This document shows, in pieces, positions 28,008 through 35,793 of a stretch of 64,000 bases of DNA. The notes under the pieces were generated by a model. That model saw only the letters and a list, made by a program, of their open reading frames with translations. It did not search any database and was not told where the DNA came from. The position numbers and the translations under genes were made by a program. Each line of letters opens with the position of its first letter. The first letter of the stretch is position 1. The stretch is from Streptomyces sp. SID13031 (lineage in GTDB: Bacteria > Actinomycetota > Actinomycetes > Propionibacteriales > Kribbellaceae): contig NZ_JAAGLV010000003.1 of NCBI RefSeq assembly GCF_010548305.1, positions 62,001-126,000 on the forward strand. The letters are read 5' to 3'.

Positions 28008-29522
28008 TCAGATGGATTCGAGGTCGCGTTCGATGGCGGCCAGTTCTTCTTCGGAGCCCTGGACCTTGGGGCCGGTGAACCACTTGCGGGCGGAGAACAG
28101 CCACCAGAGGCCGGCGAAGCCGAGGACGACCAGGACGGCGATCGGGGTGTAGTTGAAGTTGCCCTTGGCGACCGGGCTGACCGTCGGGAGCATGAACAGG
28201 ATGGTGATGAAGATGACCCAGGCGACCGCGACGATGCCGATCGGGCGGCTCCAGCGGCCCAGGTGCCACGGTCCGGGTTCGAACCGCTTGCCCTGCAGCA
28301 GTCGCAGGAAGGTCGGCAGCACGTAGGCGATGTAGAGCCCGATCACGGCGATCGAGGTCACCGCTGCGTACGCCGTCGCGTTCCACAGGTACGGCAGGCC
28401 GAGCAGGAAGGCACCGCCGCCGGCCAGCCAGATCGCGTTGGTGGGCGTCCGGGTCTTCGGGTTGATCTTGTGCCAGAACCTCGAGGCCGGCAGCGCGCCA
28501 TCGCGGGAGAACGCGTAGATCATCCGTGAGTTGGCCGTCATCGACGACATCCCGCAGAACAGCTGGGCGCCGATCACGACCAGCAGCAGCACCTTGCCCA
28601 GCGAGGCGCCGACCGCGTCGATGAAGATCTGCGCGGGCGGTACGCCGATATCGCTGCCGAGCGCGCCGTCGTAGCTCTGGATCGCGAAGGTCAGGCCGAT
28701 CAGCAGCACCCAGCCGGCCGCCAGCGAGACCAGGATCGACATCACGATGCCGCGCGGGCCCGAGCGGGCCGCGTCGTGCGTCTCCTCGGTCATGTGCGCG
28801 GACGCGTCGTACCCGGTGAAGGTGTACTGCGCGAGCAGCAGGCCGAGCAGTGCGACGTAGAGGGTCGAGCTCCAGCCGGTGTTGTTGACGAAGTGCCCGA
28901 AGACGAAGCCGGCCGACTGGTGGTGGTCGGGCACGAAGGCGAGGATCGCGACGATGAAGACGACGCCGACGATGTGCCACCAGACGCTGATGTCGTTGAG
29001 CCGCGCGACCAGCTTGACGCCGACCGAGTTCAGCAGCGCGTGCACGAGCAGGATGCAGCCGAACAGCAGGATCGTGTGCCCGGGGGTCGCGCTGAAGCCG
29101 AACTGCAGGTCGAGCAGCGCGTTCAGGAAGAAGGCCGCGCCGAAGTCGATCCCGGCGGTGACGGCGACCTGGCCGAGGAAGTTGAACCAGCCGGTGAACC
29201 AGGACCAGGCCGCGCCGTTCGACGGCGCCAGCTTGGCCGACCAGTAGTACAGGCCGCCGGCGGTCGGGAAGCTCGAGCAGACCTCGGCCATCGCGAGCCC
29301 GACCATCAGCGTCATCAGGCCGACGATCGGCCAGCCCCAGATGATCATCACCGGGCCGCCGGTGTTCATCCCGAAGCCGTACAGGGTCAGGCAGCCGGAC
29401 AGGATCGAGATGATCGTGAACGAGACGGCGAAGTTCGAGAACCCCGACATCGTTCTGGACAGCTCCTGGGCGTATCCCAGCTGGTGCAAGCGCTTCTCGT
29501 CGTCGGTCAGGTCGTTGCTCAC
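28008..29522 (-). CDS. APC-superfamily amino acid/amine permease
   Basis: Membrane transporter of 504 residues with 12 hydrophobic segments. Family marks: LGYAQELSRTMSGFSNFAVSF at the first helix, FPTAGGLYYWSA, QYTFTGYDASAHMTEET, and SRMIYAFSRDGALP. This pattern is of the GabP/amino-acid-choline type. The GTG at 29522 has GGGAGG five bases upstream. It is the last gene of the gamma-glutamylation cluster, 73 bases after the FadR regulator, and likely imports the amine substrate. A palindromic site lies just upstream (29533-29566). The repeat region 27804-28007 follows its stop. Confidence 0.9.
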   Translation of the reverse strand: MSNDLTDDEKRLHQLGYAQELSRTMSGFSNFAVSFTIISILSGCLTLYGFGMNTGGPVMIIWGWPIVGLMTLMVGLAMAEVCSSFPTAGGLYYWSAKLAPSNGAAWSWFTGWFNFLGQVAVTAGIDFGAAFFLNALLDLQFGFSATPGHTILLFGCILLVHALLNSVGVKLVARLNDISVWWHIVGVVFIVAILAFVPDHHQSAGFVFGHFVNNTGWSSTLYVALLGLLLAQYTFTGYDASAHMTEETHDAARSGPRGIVMSILVSLAAGWVLLIGLTFAIQSYDGALGSDIGVPPAQIFIDAVGASLGKVLLLVVIGAQLFCGMSSMTANSRMIYAFSRDGALPASRFWHKINPKTRTPTNAIWLAGGGAFLLGLPYLWNATAYAAVTSIAVIGLYIAYVLPTFLRLLQGKRFEPGPWHLGRWSRPIGIVAVAWVIFITILFMLPTVSPVAKGNFNYTPIAVLVVLGFAGLWWLFSARKWFTGPKVQGSEEELAAIERDLESI

Positions 29523-29532
29523 GAGTGCCTCC

Positions 29533-29566
29533 CAATGGTCTTCAGACAGACCTTTGCGGACCATTG
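29533..29566. promoter_or_regulatory. Candidate FadR-type operator upstream of the permease
   Basis: Perfect inverted half sites CAATGGTC (29533-29540) and GACCATTG (29559-29566), 18 bases apart, just before the permease ribosome site. Related TCAATGG and AGACCA elements recur upstream of the glutamine-synthetase-like gene (34637-34660). Confidence 0.45.
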
Positions 29567-29595
29567 AGACATGTGCCACACCCGCTGTCAAGGAA

Positions 29596-30312
29596 TCAGG
29601 TGAGGAAGCCCCGCAGTAGTGCGGCGGTACCGGACAGGTGCTCCTGCATCGCCTGCCGGGCGGCGGCCGGGTCGCCGGCCAGGATGGCGCTGACGATCGC
29701 GGCGTGCTGGTCGTTGGAGTGCTCCAGATTGACCGCCAGCAAGGGAATCGCGTCGAGCAACTCGTTCAGCCGCATCCGGACATCAGCGGTGGCCGAGGTC
29801 AGCGACGGCGAGCCGCTGACCTCCGCGATCGCCAGGTGCAGGCGGGAGTCCATCCGGCGATAGTCCGCCAGCTTCGCCGCCGCAGTATCGGCCAGGCAGC
29901 GTTGGAGGTGGTCGACCTCGCCCTCGGTCAGCGCCCGTGACGCCGCGGCTTCGGCTGCTCCTGTCTCCAGTGCGGACCGGAGTACGAGGGCGTCGTCGAC
30001 GTCGGCGCCCTGCTCGCGGGTGAGCTGCTTCACGCTGGTACGACGGGGTTTGGGCAGTCGCTCGTTGACGAAGGTACCGCCATACCGGCCACGGCGGGAC
30101 TCGACGTAACCGGAGTCGGTCAGCGCCTTGATCGCCTCGCGCAGGGTCTCCCGGCTGACGTTCAGCCGGGCGGCCAGGTCGCGTTCGGCGGGCAGCCGTT
30201 CGCCCGGGCCGACCACGCCGAGTTTGATTGCCTGCAGCAACCGTTCGACCGTCTCCTCGAACGGGTTGCCGGCCCGGACCGGCCGGAACACCGCCTCGTC
30301 CGCAGTTGCCAC
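29596..30312 (-). CDS. FadR/GntR family transcriptional regulator
   Basis: Regulator of about 238 residues. N-terminal GntR winged helix: AIKLGVVGPGERLPAERDLA and LNVSRETLREAIKALTDSGYVES, then the wing RRGRYGGTFV. The C-terminal FCD domain includes LVLRSALETGAAEAAASRA, RMDSRLHLAIAEVSGSP and EHSNDQHAAIVSAILAGDPAAA, with the metal-binding Asp/His pattern. Several in-frame GTG codons (30312, 30324, 30345) could start it; 30312 gives a normal length. It sits inside the gamma-glutamyl amine cluster and is the natural candidate to sense its substrate or product. Confidence 0.87.
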   Translation of the reverse strand: MATADEAVFRPVRAGNPFEETVERLLQAIKLGVVGPGERLPAERDLAARLNVSRETLREAIKALTDSGYVESRRGRYGGTFVNERLPKPRRTSVKQLTREQGADVDDALVLRSALETGAAEAAASRALTEGEVDHLQRCLADTAAAKLADYRRMDSRLHLAIAEVSGSPSLTSATADVRMRLNELLDAIPLLAVNLEHSNDQHAAIVSAILAGDPAAARQAMQEHLSGTAALLRGFLT

Positions 30313-30351
30313 CCCGCCACCCACTCTCCCCGTAGCTTCCCTCACCTTAAA

Positions 30352-30408
30352 TCCCTTACGTCCGAAGAAGCGGAGGGACGTGCCACTCACTTCTTCGGAC
30401 GTAAGGGA
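30352..30408. repeat. 19-bp inverted repeat between SDR and FadR genes
   Basis: Perfect arms tcccttacgtccgaagaag (30352-30370) and its complement (30390-30408), with a 19-base loop, starting two bases after the SDR stop and ending close to the fadR start. It may end the upstream transcript, attenuate fadR, or be an operator. Confidence 0.75.
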
Positions 30409-30409
30409 A

Positions 30410-31189
30410 TTAGAGCGGAGTGACGTACGCGCCTGAGATGCCGCCGTCGACCAGGAAGGTGTTGGCGGTGATGAAGGACGAGTCGTCGCTGGCCAGGAAG
30501 GCGACCGCGGCGGCGATCTCCTCGGGTTCGCCGAAGCGGCCCATCGGCACGTGCACCAGGCGCCGGTTGGCCCGCTCCTCGTCCGTGGCGAAGAGTTCCT
30601 TCAGCAACGGCGTGTTGACCGGGCCGGGGCACAGTGCGTTGACCCGGATGCCCTGCCGCGCGAACTCGACCCCGAGCTCACGGCTCATCGCGAGCACGCC
30701 GCCCTTCGAGGCGGAGTACGAGATCTGCGAGGTCGCGGCGCCCATCACGGCCACGAAGGACGCGGTGTTGATGATGGAGCCCTTGCCCTGGCGCTGCATG
30801 TAGGGGATGACGTGTTTGCAGCACAGGTACACCGAGGTCAGGTTGACCTCCTGCACCTTGCGCCACGCCTCCAGGCCGGTCTCCAGGATCGAGCCGTCCT
30901 CGGGCGGTGAGATACCGGCGTTGTTGAAGGCGATGTCGACGCTGCCGAAGGTGTCGTAGGCCTGCTTGAACAGGTTCTCGACATCCGCGTCACTGGTCAC
31001 GTCGGTCTGCACGAACAAGCCGCCGACCTCGTCCGCGGTCGCCTTGCCGGCCGCCGGGTCGACGTCGCCGACGACCACCTTCGCACCCTCGGCCGCGAGC
31101 CGCCGGACCGAGGCCAGGCCGATCCCGCTGGCGCCGCCCGTGACGACCGCTACTCGCCCGACCAGCCGGGTTGCCTGCACGTCTGTCAT
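30410..31189 (-). CDS. Short-chain dehydrogenase/reductase
   Basis: NAD(P)-dependent oxidoreductase of 259 residues, classical SDR. Cofactor motif VVTGGASGIGLASV, NNAG in IAFNNAGISPP, active site Ser/Tyr/Lys in NTASFVAV and ISYSASKGG, and the PG motif in LCPGPVNTPL. The acidic residue after strand 2 (VVVGDVDPAAG) favours NAD(H). It lies three bases after the aldehyde dehydrogenase, so in this cluster it could oxidise a gamma-glutamylated amino alcohol to the aldehyde. This role is inferred from context. Confidence 0.88.
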   Translation of the reverse strand: MTDVQATRLVGRVAVVTGGASGIGLASVRRLAAEGAKVVVGDVDPAAGKATADEVGGLFVQTDVTSDADVENLFKQAYDTFGSVDIAFNNAGISPPEDGSILETGLEAWRKVQEVNLTSVYLCCKHVIPYMQRQGKGSIINTASFVAVMGAATSQISYSASKGGVLAMSRELGVEFARQGIRVNALCPGPVNTPLLKELFATDEERANRRLVHVPMGRFGEPEEIAAAVAFLASDDSSFITANTFLVDGGISGAYVTPL

Positions 31190-31192
31190 TTC

Positions 31193-32554
31193 TCAGTCCT
31201 CTGTGGAGATGTAGATGTTCTTGGTCTCGGTGAACGCGTCCAGCGCGTCCGGCCCGAGCTCACGGCCGAGCCCGGATTGCTTGTAGCCGCCGAACGGCGT
31301 CGAGTAGCGCACCGACGAGTTCGAGTTGATCGACAGGGCGCCCGCCTCGACACCACGACCGACGCGCAGCGCGCGACCGACGTCCCGCGTCCAGATCGAC
31401 CCCGACAGCCCGTACTGCGAATCGTTGGCGATCCTGATCGCGTCGGCCTCGTCCTCGAACGGGATGACCGTGACGACCGGCCCGAAGATCTCCTCGCGTG
31501 CTGCCCGGTCATCGGGCGACACCGGCGCGAGCACGGTCGGCGCGAACCAGTACCCCGGCCCGCTCGGCGCGCTACCCCTGAACGCGACGGGCGCGTCGTC
31601 CGGCACATAGCTCGCCACCCGCTCGAGTTGCCGCGCGGAGATCAGCGGGCCCATCTCGGTCGCGGGATCACTCGGGTCGCCGACCTTCACGCCCTGCACG
31701 GCCGGCTCGAACAGCTCCATGAAGCGGTCGTACGCCGTCCGCTCGACCAGGATCCGCGAGCGGGCGCAGCAGTCCTGCCCGGCGTTGTCGAACACCCCGT
31801 ACGGCGCCTGCGCGGCCGCCTTGGCCAGGTCGGAGTCGGCGAAGACGATGTTGGCCGACTTGCCGCCGAGCTCGAGCGTCACGCGCTTCACCTGGTCCGC
31901 GCAGCCGGCCATGATCTGCTTGCCGACCCCGGTCGACCCGGTGAAAACCACCTTCCGCACGGCGGAATGCGTCACGAACCGCTGTCCCACCACAGTCCCC
32001 GCACCCGGCACGATCTCCAGCACTCCTGGCGGCAGCCCGGCCTCCAGCGCCAGCTCGCCCAGCCGGATCGCGGTCAACGGGGTCAGCTCGGCCGGCTTCA
32101 GGACGACGGTGTTGCCGGCCGCCAGCGCGGGCGCGAAACCCCAGCCGGCGATCGGCATCGGGAAGTTCCACGGCACGATGATGCCGACCACGCCGAGCGG
32201 TTCCTTGAAGGTCAGATCGATGCCATCGGCAACCGGGATCTGCCGGCCGAACAGTCGCTCCGGCGCGGCCGAGTAGTAGCCGAGCACATCGCGGACGTTA
32301 CCGGCTTCCCAACGGGCGTTGCCGATCGTGTGCCCGGCGTTCTCGACCTCCAGCTGGGCGAGGTTCTCCAGGTCGGCGTCGACCGCGTCGGCGAATCGTC
32401 TGAGCAACCGGCCCCGATCAGCCGGCGCCACCGCGCGCCAGGTCCTGAACGCCTCGGCTGCCCGGGCGATCGCGGCATCGGTGTCCTCGACCGAGGCCAG
32501 CTCGACGCTCCGGACGACCTTTTCGGTCGCGGGGTTGATCACGTCGTACGTCAC
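31193..32554 (-). CDS. NAD-dependent aldehyde dehydrogenase
   Basis: ALDH-superfamily enzyme of 453 residues. Motifs: VPWNFPMPIAGWGFAPALAAGN, LKPAELTPLTA, FTGSTGVGKQIM, catalytic Glu in TLELGGKSANIV, catalytic Cys in NAGQDCCARSR, and EEIFGPVVTVIPF. GTG start overlaps the stop of the PuuD-like gene. In the cluster it should oxidise the gamma-glutamyl aldehyde intermediate to the acid (PuuC-like step). Substrate inferred from neighbours. Confidence 0.92.
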   Translation of the reverse strand: MTYDVINPATEKVVRSVELASVEDTDAAIARAAEAFRTWRAVAPADRGRLLRRFADAVDADLENLAQLEVENAGHTIGNARWEAGNVRDVLGYYSAAPERLFGRQIPVADGIDLTFKEPLGVVGIIVPWNFPMPIAGWGFAPALAAGNTVVLKPAELTPLTAIRLGELALEAGLPPGVLEIVPGAGTVVGQRFVTHSAVRKVVFTGSTGVGKQIMAGCADQVKRVTLELGGKSANIVFADSDLAKAAAQAPYGVFDNAGQDCCARSRILVERTAYDRFMELFEPAVQGVKVGDPSDPATEMGPLISARQLERVASYVPDDAPVAFRGSAPSGPGYWFAPTVLAPVSPDDRAAREEIFGPVVTVIPFEDEADAIRIANDSQYGLSGSIWTRDVGRALRVGRGVEAGALSINSNSSVRYSTPFGGYKQSGLGRELGPDALDAFTETKNIYISTED

Positions 32555-33273
32555 CGGCCGGCGCTCCTTTTCTTGCCTTCAGCAACAAGTGCGGCGATCA
32601 GCCGCAGGTCTTCGGGGTTCTCCTCGGGATGCCACTGCACTCCGAGTGCGAAGGTCTTTCCGTCGACCTCGACCGCCTCCACGGTGCCGTCGCCCGCCCG
32701 GGCGGTCACCCGCAGCTCGTCGGCGACGACGTCGAGCGCCTGGTGGTGGTAGCAGTGCACGGTCGTGCTCTCACCGAAGAGCCCGGCGGTCAGGGTGTCC
32801 GGCTCGATCTTCACCTCGGTCCGGCCGAAGACCGCGGGCGACGGCCGGTGCTGTTCGTCCGCACCGGTGTCCGGCAGGTGCTGCTGCAGCGTCCCACCGA
32901 GCGTCACGTTGAGCATCTGCAGACCACGGCAGATCGCGAGCAACGGGAGGTCTGCGGCCAGAGCCGCCGCGATCAGGATGGCTTCGTGCTCGTCCCGCCC
33001 GGGCCTGGTGTCGACCGTCTCGGGGTGCGGCACAGCGCCGTACGAGGCTGGATCGACGTCGCAGCCGCCCGCGATGATCAGCCCGTCGAGCAGTTCCAGG
33101 ACCGTTGGATCGGTGCCGACCGGCGGGAGCAGCAGCGGTACGCCGCCCGCCGCTGCCACCGAGTCCAGGTAGACGCGCGGCAGCAGGGCCGCGTCGCGCT
33201 CCCACACTCCCCAGATGATCGGCTCCAGGTAGGTGGTGATGCCGATACGGGGCCTAGAGGCGTTCGAAACCAC
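32551..33273 (-). CDS. Gamma-glutamyl-amine hydrolase (PuuD-like, class I GATase fold)
   Basis: Hydrolase of about 240 residues of the peptidase C26 type, which frees glutamate from gamma-glutamyl amines. Nucleophile Cys in LLAICRGLQMLNV, catalytic His/Glu in GVQWHPEENPED, plus LDGLIIAGGCDVDPASYG. N-terminus SRPRIGITTYLEP is typical. The GTG at 33273 gives this N-terminus and makes the gene overlap the ligase gene by 20 bases, pointing to coupled translation. Final step of the proposed pathway. Confidence 0.9.
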   Translation of the reverse strand: MVSNASRPRIGITTYLEPIIWGVWERDAALLPRVYLDSVAAAGGVPLLLPPVGTDPTVLELLDGLIIAGGCDVDPASYGAVPHPETVDTRPGRDEHEAILIAAALAADLPLLAICRGLQMLNVTLGGTLQQHLPDTGADEQHRPSPAVFGRTEVKIEPDTLTAGLFGESTTVHCYHHQALDVVADELRVTARAGDGTVEAVEVDGKTFALGVQWHPEENPEDLRLIAALVAEGKKRSAGR

Positions 33274-34618
33274 GGATCCGCTCCCAGTCGGTGACGGCGG
33301 CGTCGTAGGCATCCAGCTCCACCCTTGCCGCGTTGGCGTAGTGCTCCACTACCTCGTCGCCGAACGCCTCGCGGGCGATCCTCGATCCGGTGAACAACGC
33401 TGCCGCTTCGCGCAACGTGGTCGGTACGTGCGGCTTGTCCGAGGTGTAGGCGTTGCCCTCGAGCATCGGTTCCAGCTCGAGCTCGTTCTCGATGCCGTGC
33501 AGGCCGGCGGCGATCAGCGCGGCGACGGCGAGGTACGGGTTGACGTCGCCGCCCGGCAGCCGGTTCTCCACCCGCAGCGACTCGCCATGCCCGACGACGC
33601 GCAGCGAGCAGGTGCGGTTGTCGATGCCCCAGGCAACGGCGGTCGGCGCGAAGCTGCCCGGTACGAATCGCTTGTAGGAGTTGATGTTCGGCGCGAGCAG
33701 GTAGGTGAGCTCCTCCAGGCAGGCGAGCTGGCCGGCGATGAACTGCTCCATCAGCTCGGAGAACCCGTACTCCCGGTCACCCGCGAGGACCGCCGCACCG
33801 TCGGTACTGCGGAAGCTCAGGTGGATGTGGCAGGAGTTGCCCTCGCGCTCGTCGAACTTCGCCATGAAGGTGAGGCTCTTGCCGTGCTTGACGGCGATCT
33901 CCTTGGCCCCGGTCTTGTAGATCGAGTGGTTGTCGCAGGTCGCCAGCGCCTCGTCGAACCGGAACGCGATCTCGTGCTGGCCGAGGTTGCACTCGCCCTT
34001 GGCGGACTCGACGTACAGGCCGGCGCCCTCCATCGAGTTGCGGATGTCGCGCAGCAGCGGCTCGATCCGGGCGGTGCCGAGCAGCGAGTAGTCGACGTTG
34101 TACTGGTTGGCCGGGGCGAGGTCCTTGTACGTCTTGGTCCAGGCCTGCTCGAAGGTGTCGTTGAAGACGATGAACTCGAGCTCGGTCCCGACGTACGCCT
34201 TCAACCCACGCTCGGCCAGCCGGTCGAGCTGCTTCTTGAGGATCTGCCGCGGCGAGGCCGGCATCGGCTCACCGTCGAGCCACTGGATGTCGCAGAGCAC
34301 CAGCGCGGTGCCCTCGAGCCAGGGCAGCAGCCGCAGGGTGTCGAGGTCCGGCGCCATCAGCAGATCGCCGTACCCGCGCTCCCAGGACGACATCTCGTAG
34401 CCGTCGACGGTGTTCATGTCGACATCGACGGCGAGCAGGTAGTTGCAGCCCTCGGTGCCGTGCGCGAGCACCTCTTCGACGAAGTACCGCGCACCACACC
34501 GTTTGCCCTGCAACCGGCCCTGCATATCGGTGATCGCCACCAGCACGGTGTCGATCACACCGGCTCCAACCTGGTCCCGGAGTTCCTGCACGGTCAGCCT
34601 GCCGGTCTTCGAGCTCAC
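33254..34618 (-). CDS. Glutamine-synthetase-family gamma-glutamyl-amine ligase (PuuA/GlnA4-like)
   Basis: ATP-dependent ligase of 454 residues that would join glutamate to an amine. GS-type elements: GTELEFIVFND (metal-binding Glu), ESAKGECNLGQHEIAFRF, the NSCHIHLSF block with the metal His, NSYKRFVPGSFAPTAVAWGIDNR, and RVENRLPGGDVNPYLAVAALIAAG. It resembles actinobacterial GlnA3/GlnA4 and E. coli PuuA, which act on polyamines or ethanolamine, more than true glutamine synthetase: the regulatory adenylylation Tyr region is lacking. GTG start at 34618. First gene of the cluster, transcribed from 34619-34819. Confidence 0.9.
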   Translation of the reverse strand: MSSKTGRLTVQELRDQVGAGVIDTVLVAITDMQGRLQGKRCGARYFVEEVLAHGTEGCNYLLAVDVDMNTVDGYEMSSWERGYGDLLMAPDLDTLRLLPWLEGTALVLCDIQWLDGEPMPASPRQILKKQLDRLAERGLKAYVGTELEFIVFNDTFEQAWTKTYKDLAPANQYNVDYSLLGTARIEPLLRDIRNSMEGAGLYVESAKGECNLGQHEIAFRFDEALATCDNHSIYKTGAKEIAVKHGKSLTFMAKFDEREGNSCHIHLSFRSTDGAAVLAGDREYGFSELMEQFIAGQLACLEELTYLLAPNINSYKRFVPGSFAPTAVAWGIDNRTCSLRVVGHGESLRVENRLPGGDVNPYLAVAALIAAGLHGIENELELEPMLEGNAYTSDKPHVPTTLREAAALFTGSRIAREAFGDEVVEHYANAARVELDAYDAAVTDWERIRGFERL

Positions 34619-34636
34619 GGTCGCTCCCGGATTCTA

Positions 34637-34660
34637 TTGGTCTGTGGTCAGTCCATTGAC
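34637..34660. promoter_or_regulatory. Candidate operator upstream of the ligase gene
   Basis: Sequence TATTGGTCTGTGGTCAGTCC and following ATTGA form a loose inverted repeat (TTGG ... CCATTGA). On the minus strand it reads TCAATGG ... AGACCA, the same elements as in the site at 29533-29566, so the cluster's FadR protein may bind both. Confidence 0.4.
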
Positions 34661-34819
34661 GCAAGCCTAGGCGCCGATGTCAATGTGGGCCCGGCTTCCG
34701 GCGCAGTACTGCCTTGGCACCTTTCGGACAGGGAACTGCTTTCCACCGGGCCGGGATGGCGCTCAAAATCGGCTGATCCGGCCGCCCGCCCAGCGGCCAT
34801 TGATCCGAGGAGCGCTTCC

Positions 34820-35761
34820 ATGCGATCTCTCATCACCCGCCCCCGCGTCCTGGCCGTCCTGCTGGCCGGTTCGGCGCTCGCCTTCAGTCCGCTCGGTGGT
34901 CAGGCCACCGCGCAACTGCCGGTGGACCAGTTGACGAACCCGTGTTTCACCCCGGAGAACCCCACCTCCGCGCGTGGCGGCCAAACCGCCGACCACCGCG
35001 AACTGTCGCCGGCCGAGCAGAAGTCGATCGACGCCAAGACCGCTGCCCTGGTGGCGGCCAAGCAGGCTCGCGGGCTCGCGCCCAAGGCCGGCAAGCTGGC
35101 TGCGGCCAACGTTCCGGTCTACATCCACGTCATGCGCAGCAGCTCCGGCGCCGGTGACGTGACCGCTACCCAGATCAGCCAGCAGATCGCCGAGCTGAAC
35201 CAGGACTTCGCCGGTGGCGAGTCGTCGGCCGCGGCGAACACCGGCTTCACCTTCACCCTGGCCGGCACCTACCGGTACAACAACAGCACCTGGCACACCG
35301 ACGGCCAGAGCACGACGTACCGGGCGCAGACCCGCAAGGGTGGCAAGAACGCGCTCAACATCTGGCTGGTCAACTTCTCGTACCTCGGGATCGCGACCTT
35401 CCCGTGGGACTACGCCAGCAACCCGGGCATCGACGGCATCCGGGTGCAGTACACCTCGCTGCCCGGCGGTTCGGCCACCAACTACAACCTCGGCAAGACC
35501 GCGACCCACGAGGCCGGTCACTGGTTCGGGCTGTACCACACCTTCCAGGGTGGCTGCACGAGCACGAACGACTCCGTTTCGGACACCCCGGCCCAGACCA
35601 GCGCCACCTCCGGCTGCCCGGCCGGCCGCAACTCCTGCTCGCTGCCCGGCGTGGACCCGATCTACAACTACATGGACTACTCCTACGACTCCTGCTACAA
35701 CCAGTTCACCCCGGGCCAGAGCACCCGTATCTCCAACGCCTGGACCGCCTACCGCGCGTGA
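34820..35761 (+). CDS. Secreted M43 (pappalysin-type) zinc metalloprotease
   Basis: Exported protease of 313 residues. Signal peptide at residues 1-32 (LAVLLAGSALAFSPLGGQATA), a propeptide-like stretch, then the catalytic domain. The zinc site HEAGHWFGLYH matches HExxHxxGxxH, and the Met-turn is in YNYMDYSYDSCY. Several Cys pairs (GGCTSTND, SGCPAGRNSCS, SYDSC) suggest disulfides. ATG at 34820 has GAGGAG ten bases upstream. Probably degrades extracellular proteins. The gene is 32 bases before the carboxypeptidase but the two need not be linked. Confidence 0.9.
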   Translation: MRSLITRPRVLAVLLAGSALAFSPLGGQATAQLPVDQLTNPCFTPENPTSARGGQTADHRELSPAEQKSIDAKTAALVAAKQARGLAPKAGKLAAANVPVYIHVMRSSSGAGDVTATQISQQIAELNQDFAGGESSAAANTGFTFTLAGTYRYNNSTWHTDGQSTTYRAQTRKGGKNALNIWLVNFSYLGIATFPWDYASNPGIDGIRVQYTSLPGGSATNYNLGKTATHEAGHWFGLYHTFQGGCTSTNDSVSDTPAQTSATSGCPAGRNSCSLPGVDPIYNYMDYSYDSCYNQFTPGQSTRISNAWTAYRA

Positions 35762-35793
35762 CTGTGAGCCGCAGGCCGTCTAGAGTGCCGCCG

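Noticed and set aside
33254..34618. Call as assimilatory glutamine synthetase
   Set aside because: Neighbours (PuuD-like hydrolase, ALDH, amine permease, FadR) and sequence type point to a gamma-glutamyl-amine ligase.
33233..34819. Plus-strand open frame extending upstream of the M43 protease
   Set aside because: It is antisense to the ligase gene; the protease has a clear signal peptide and ribosome site at 34820.
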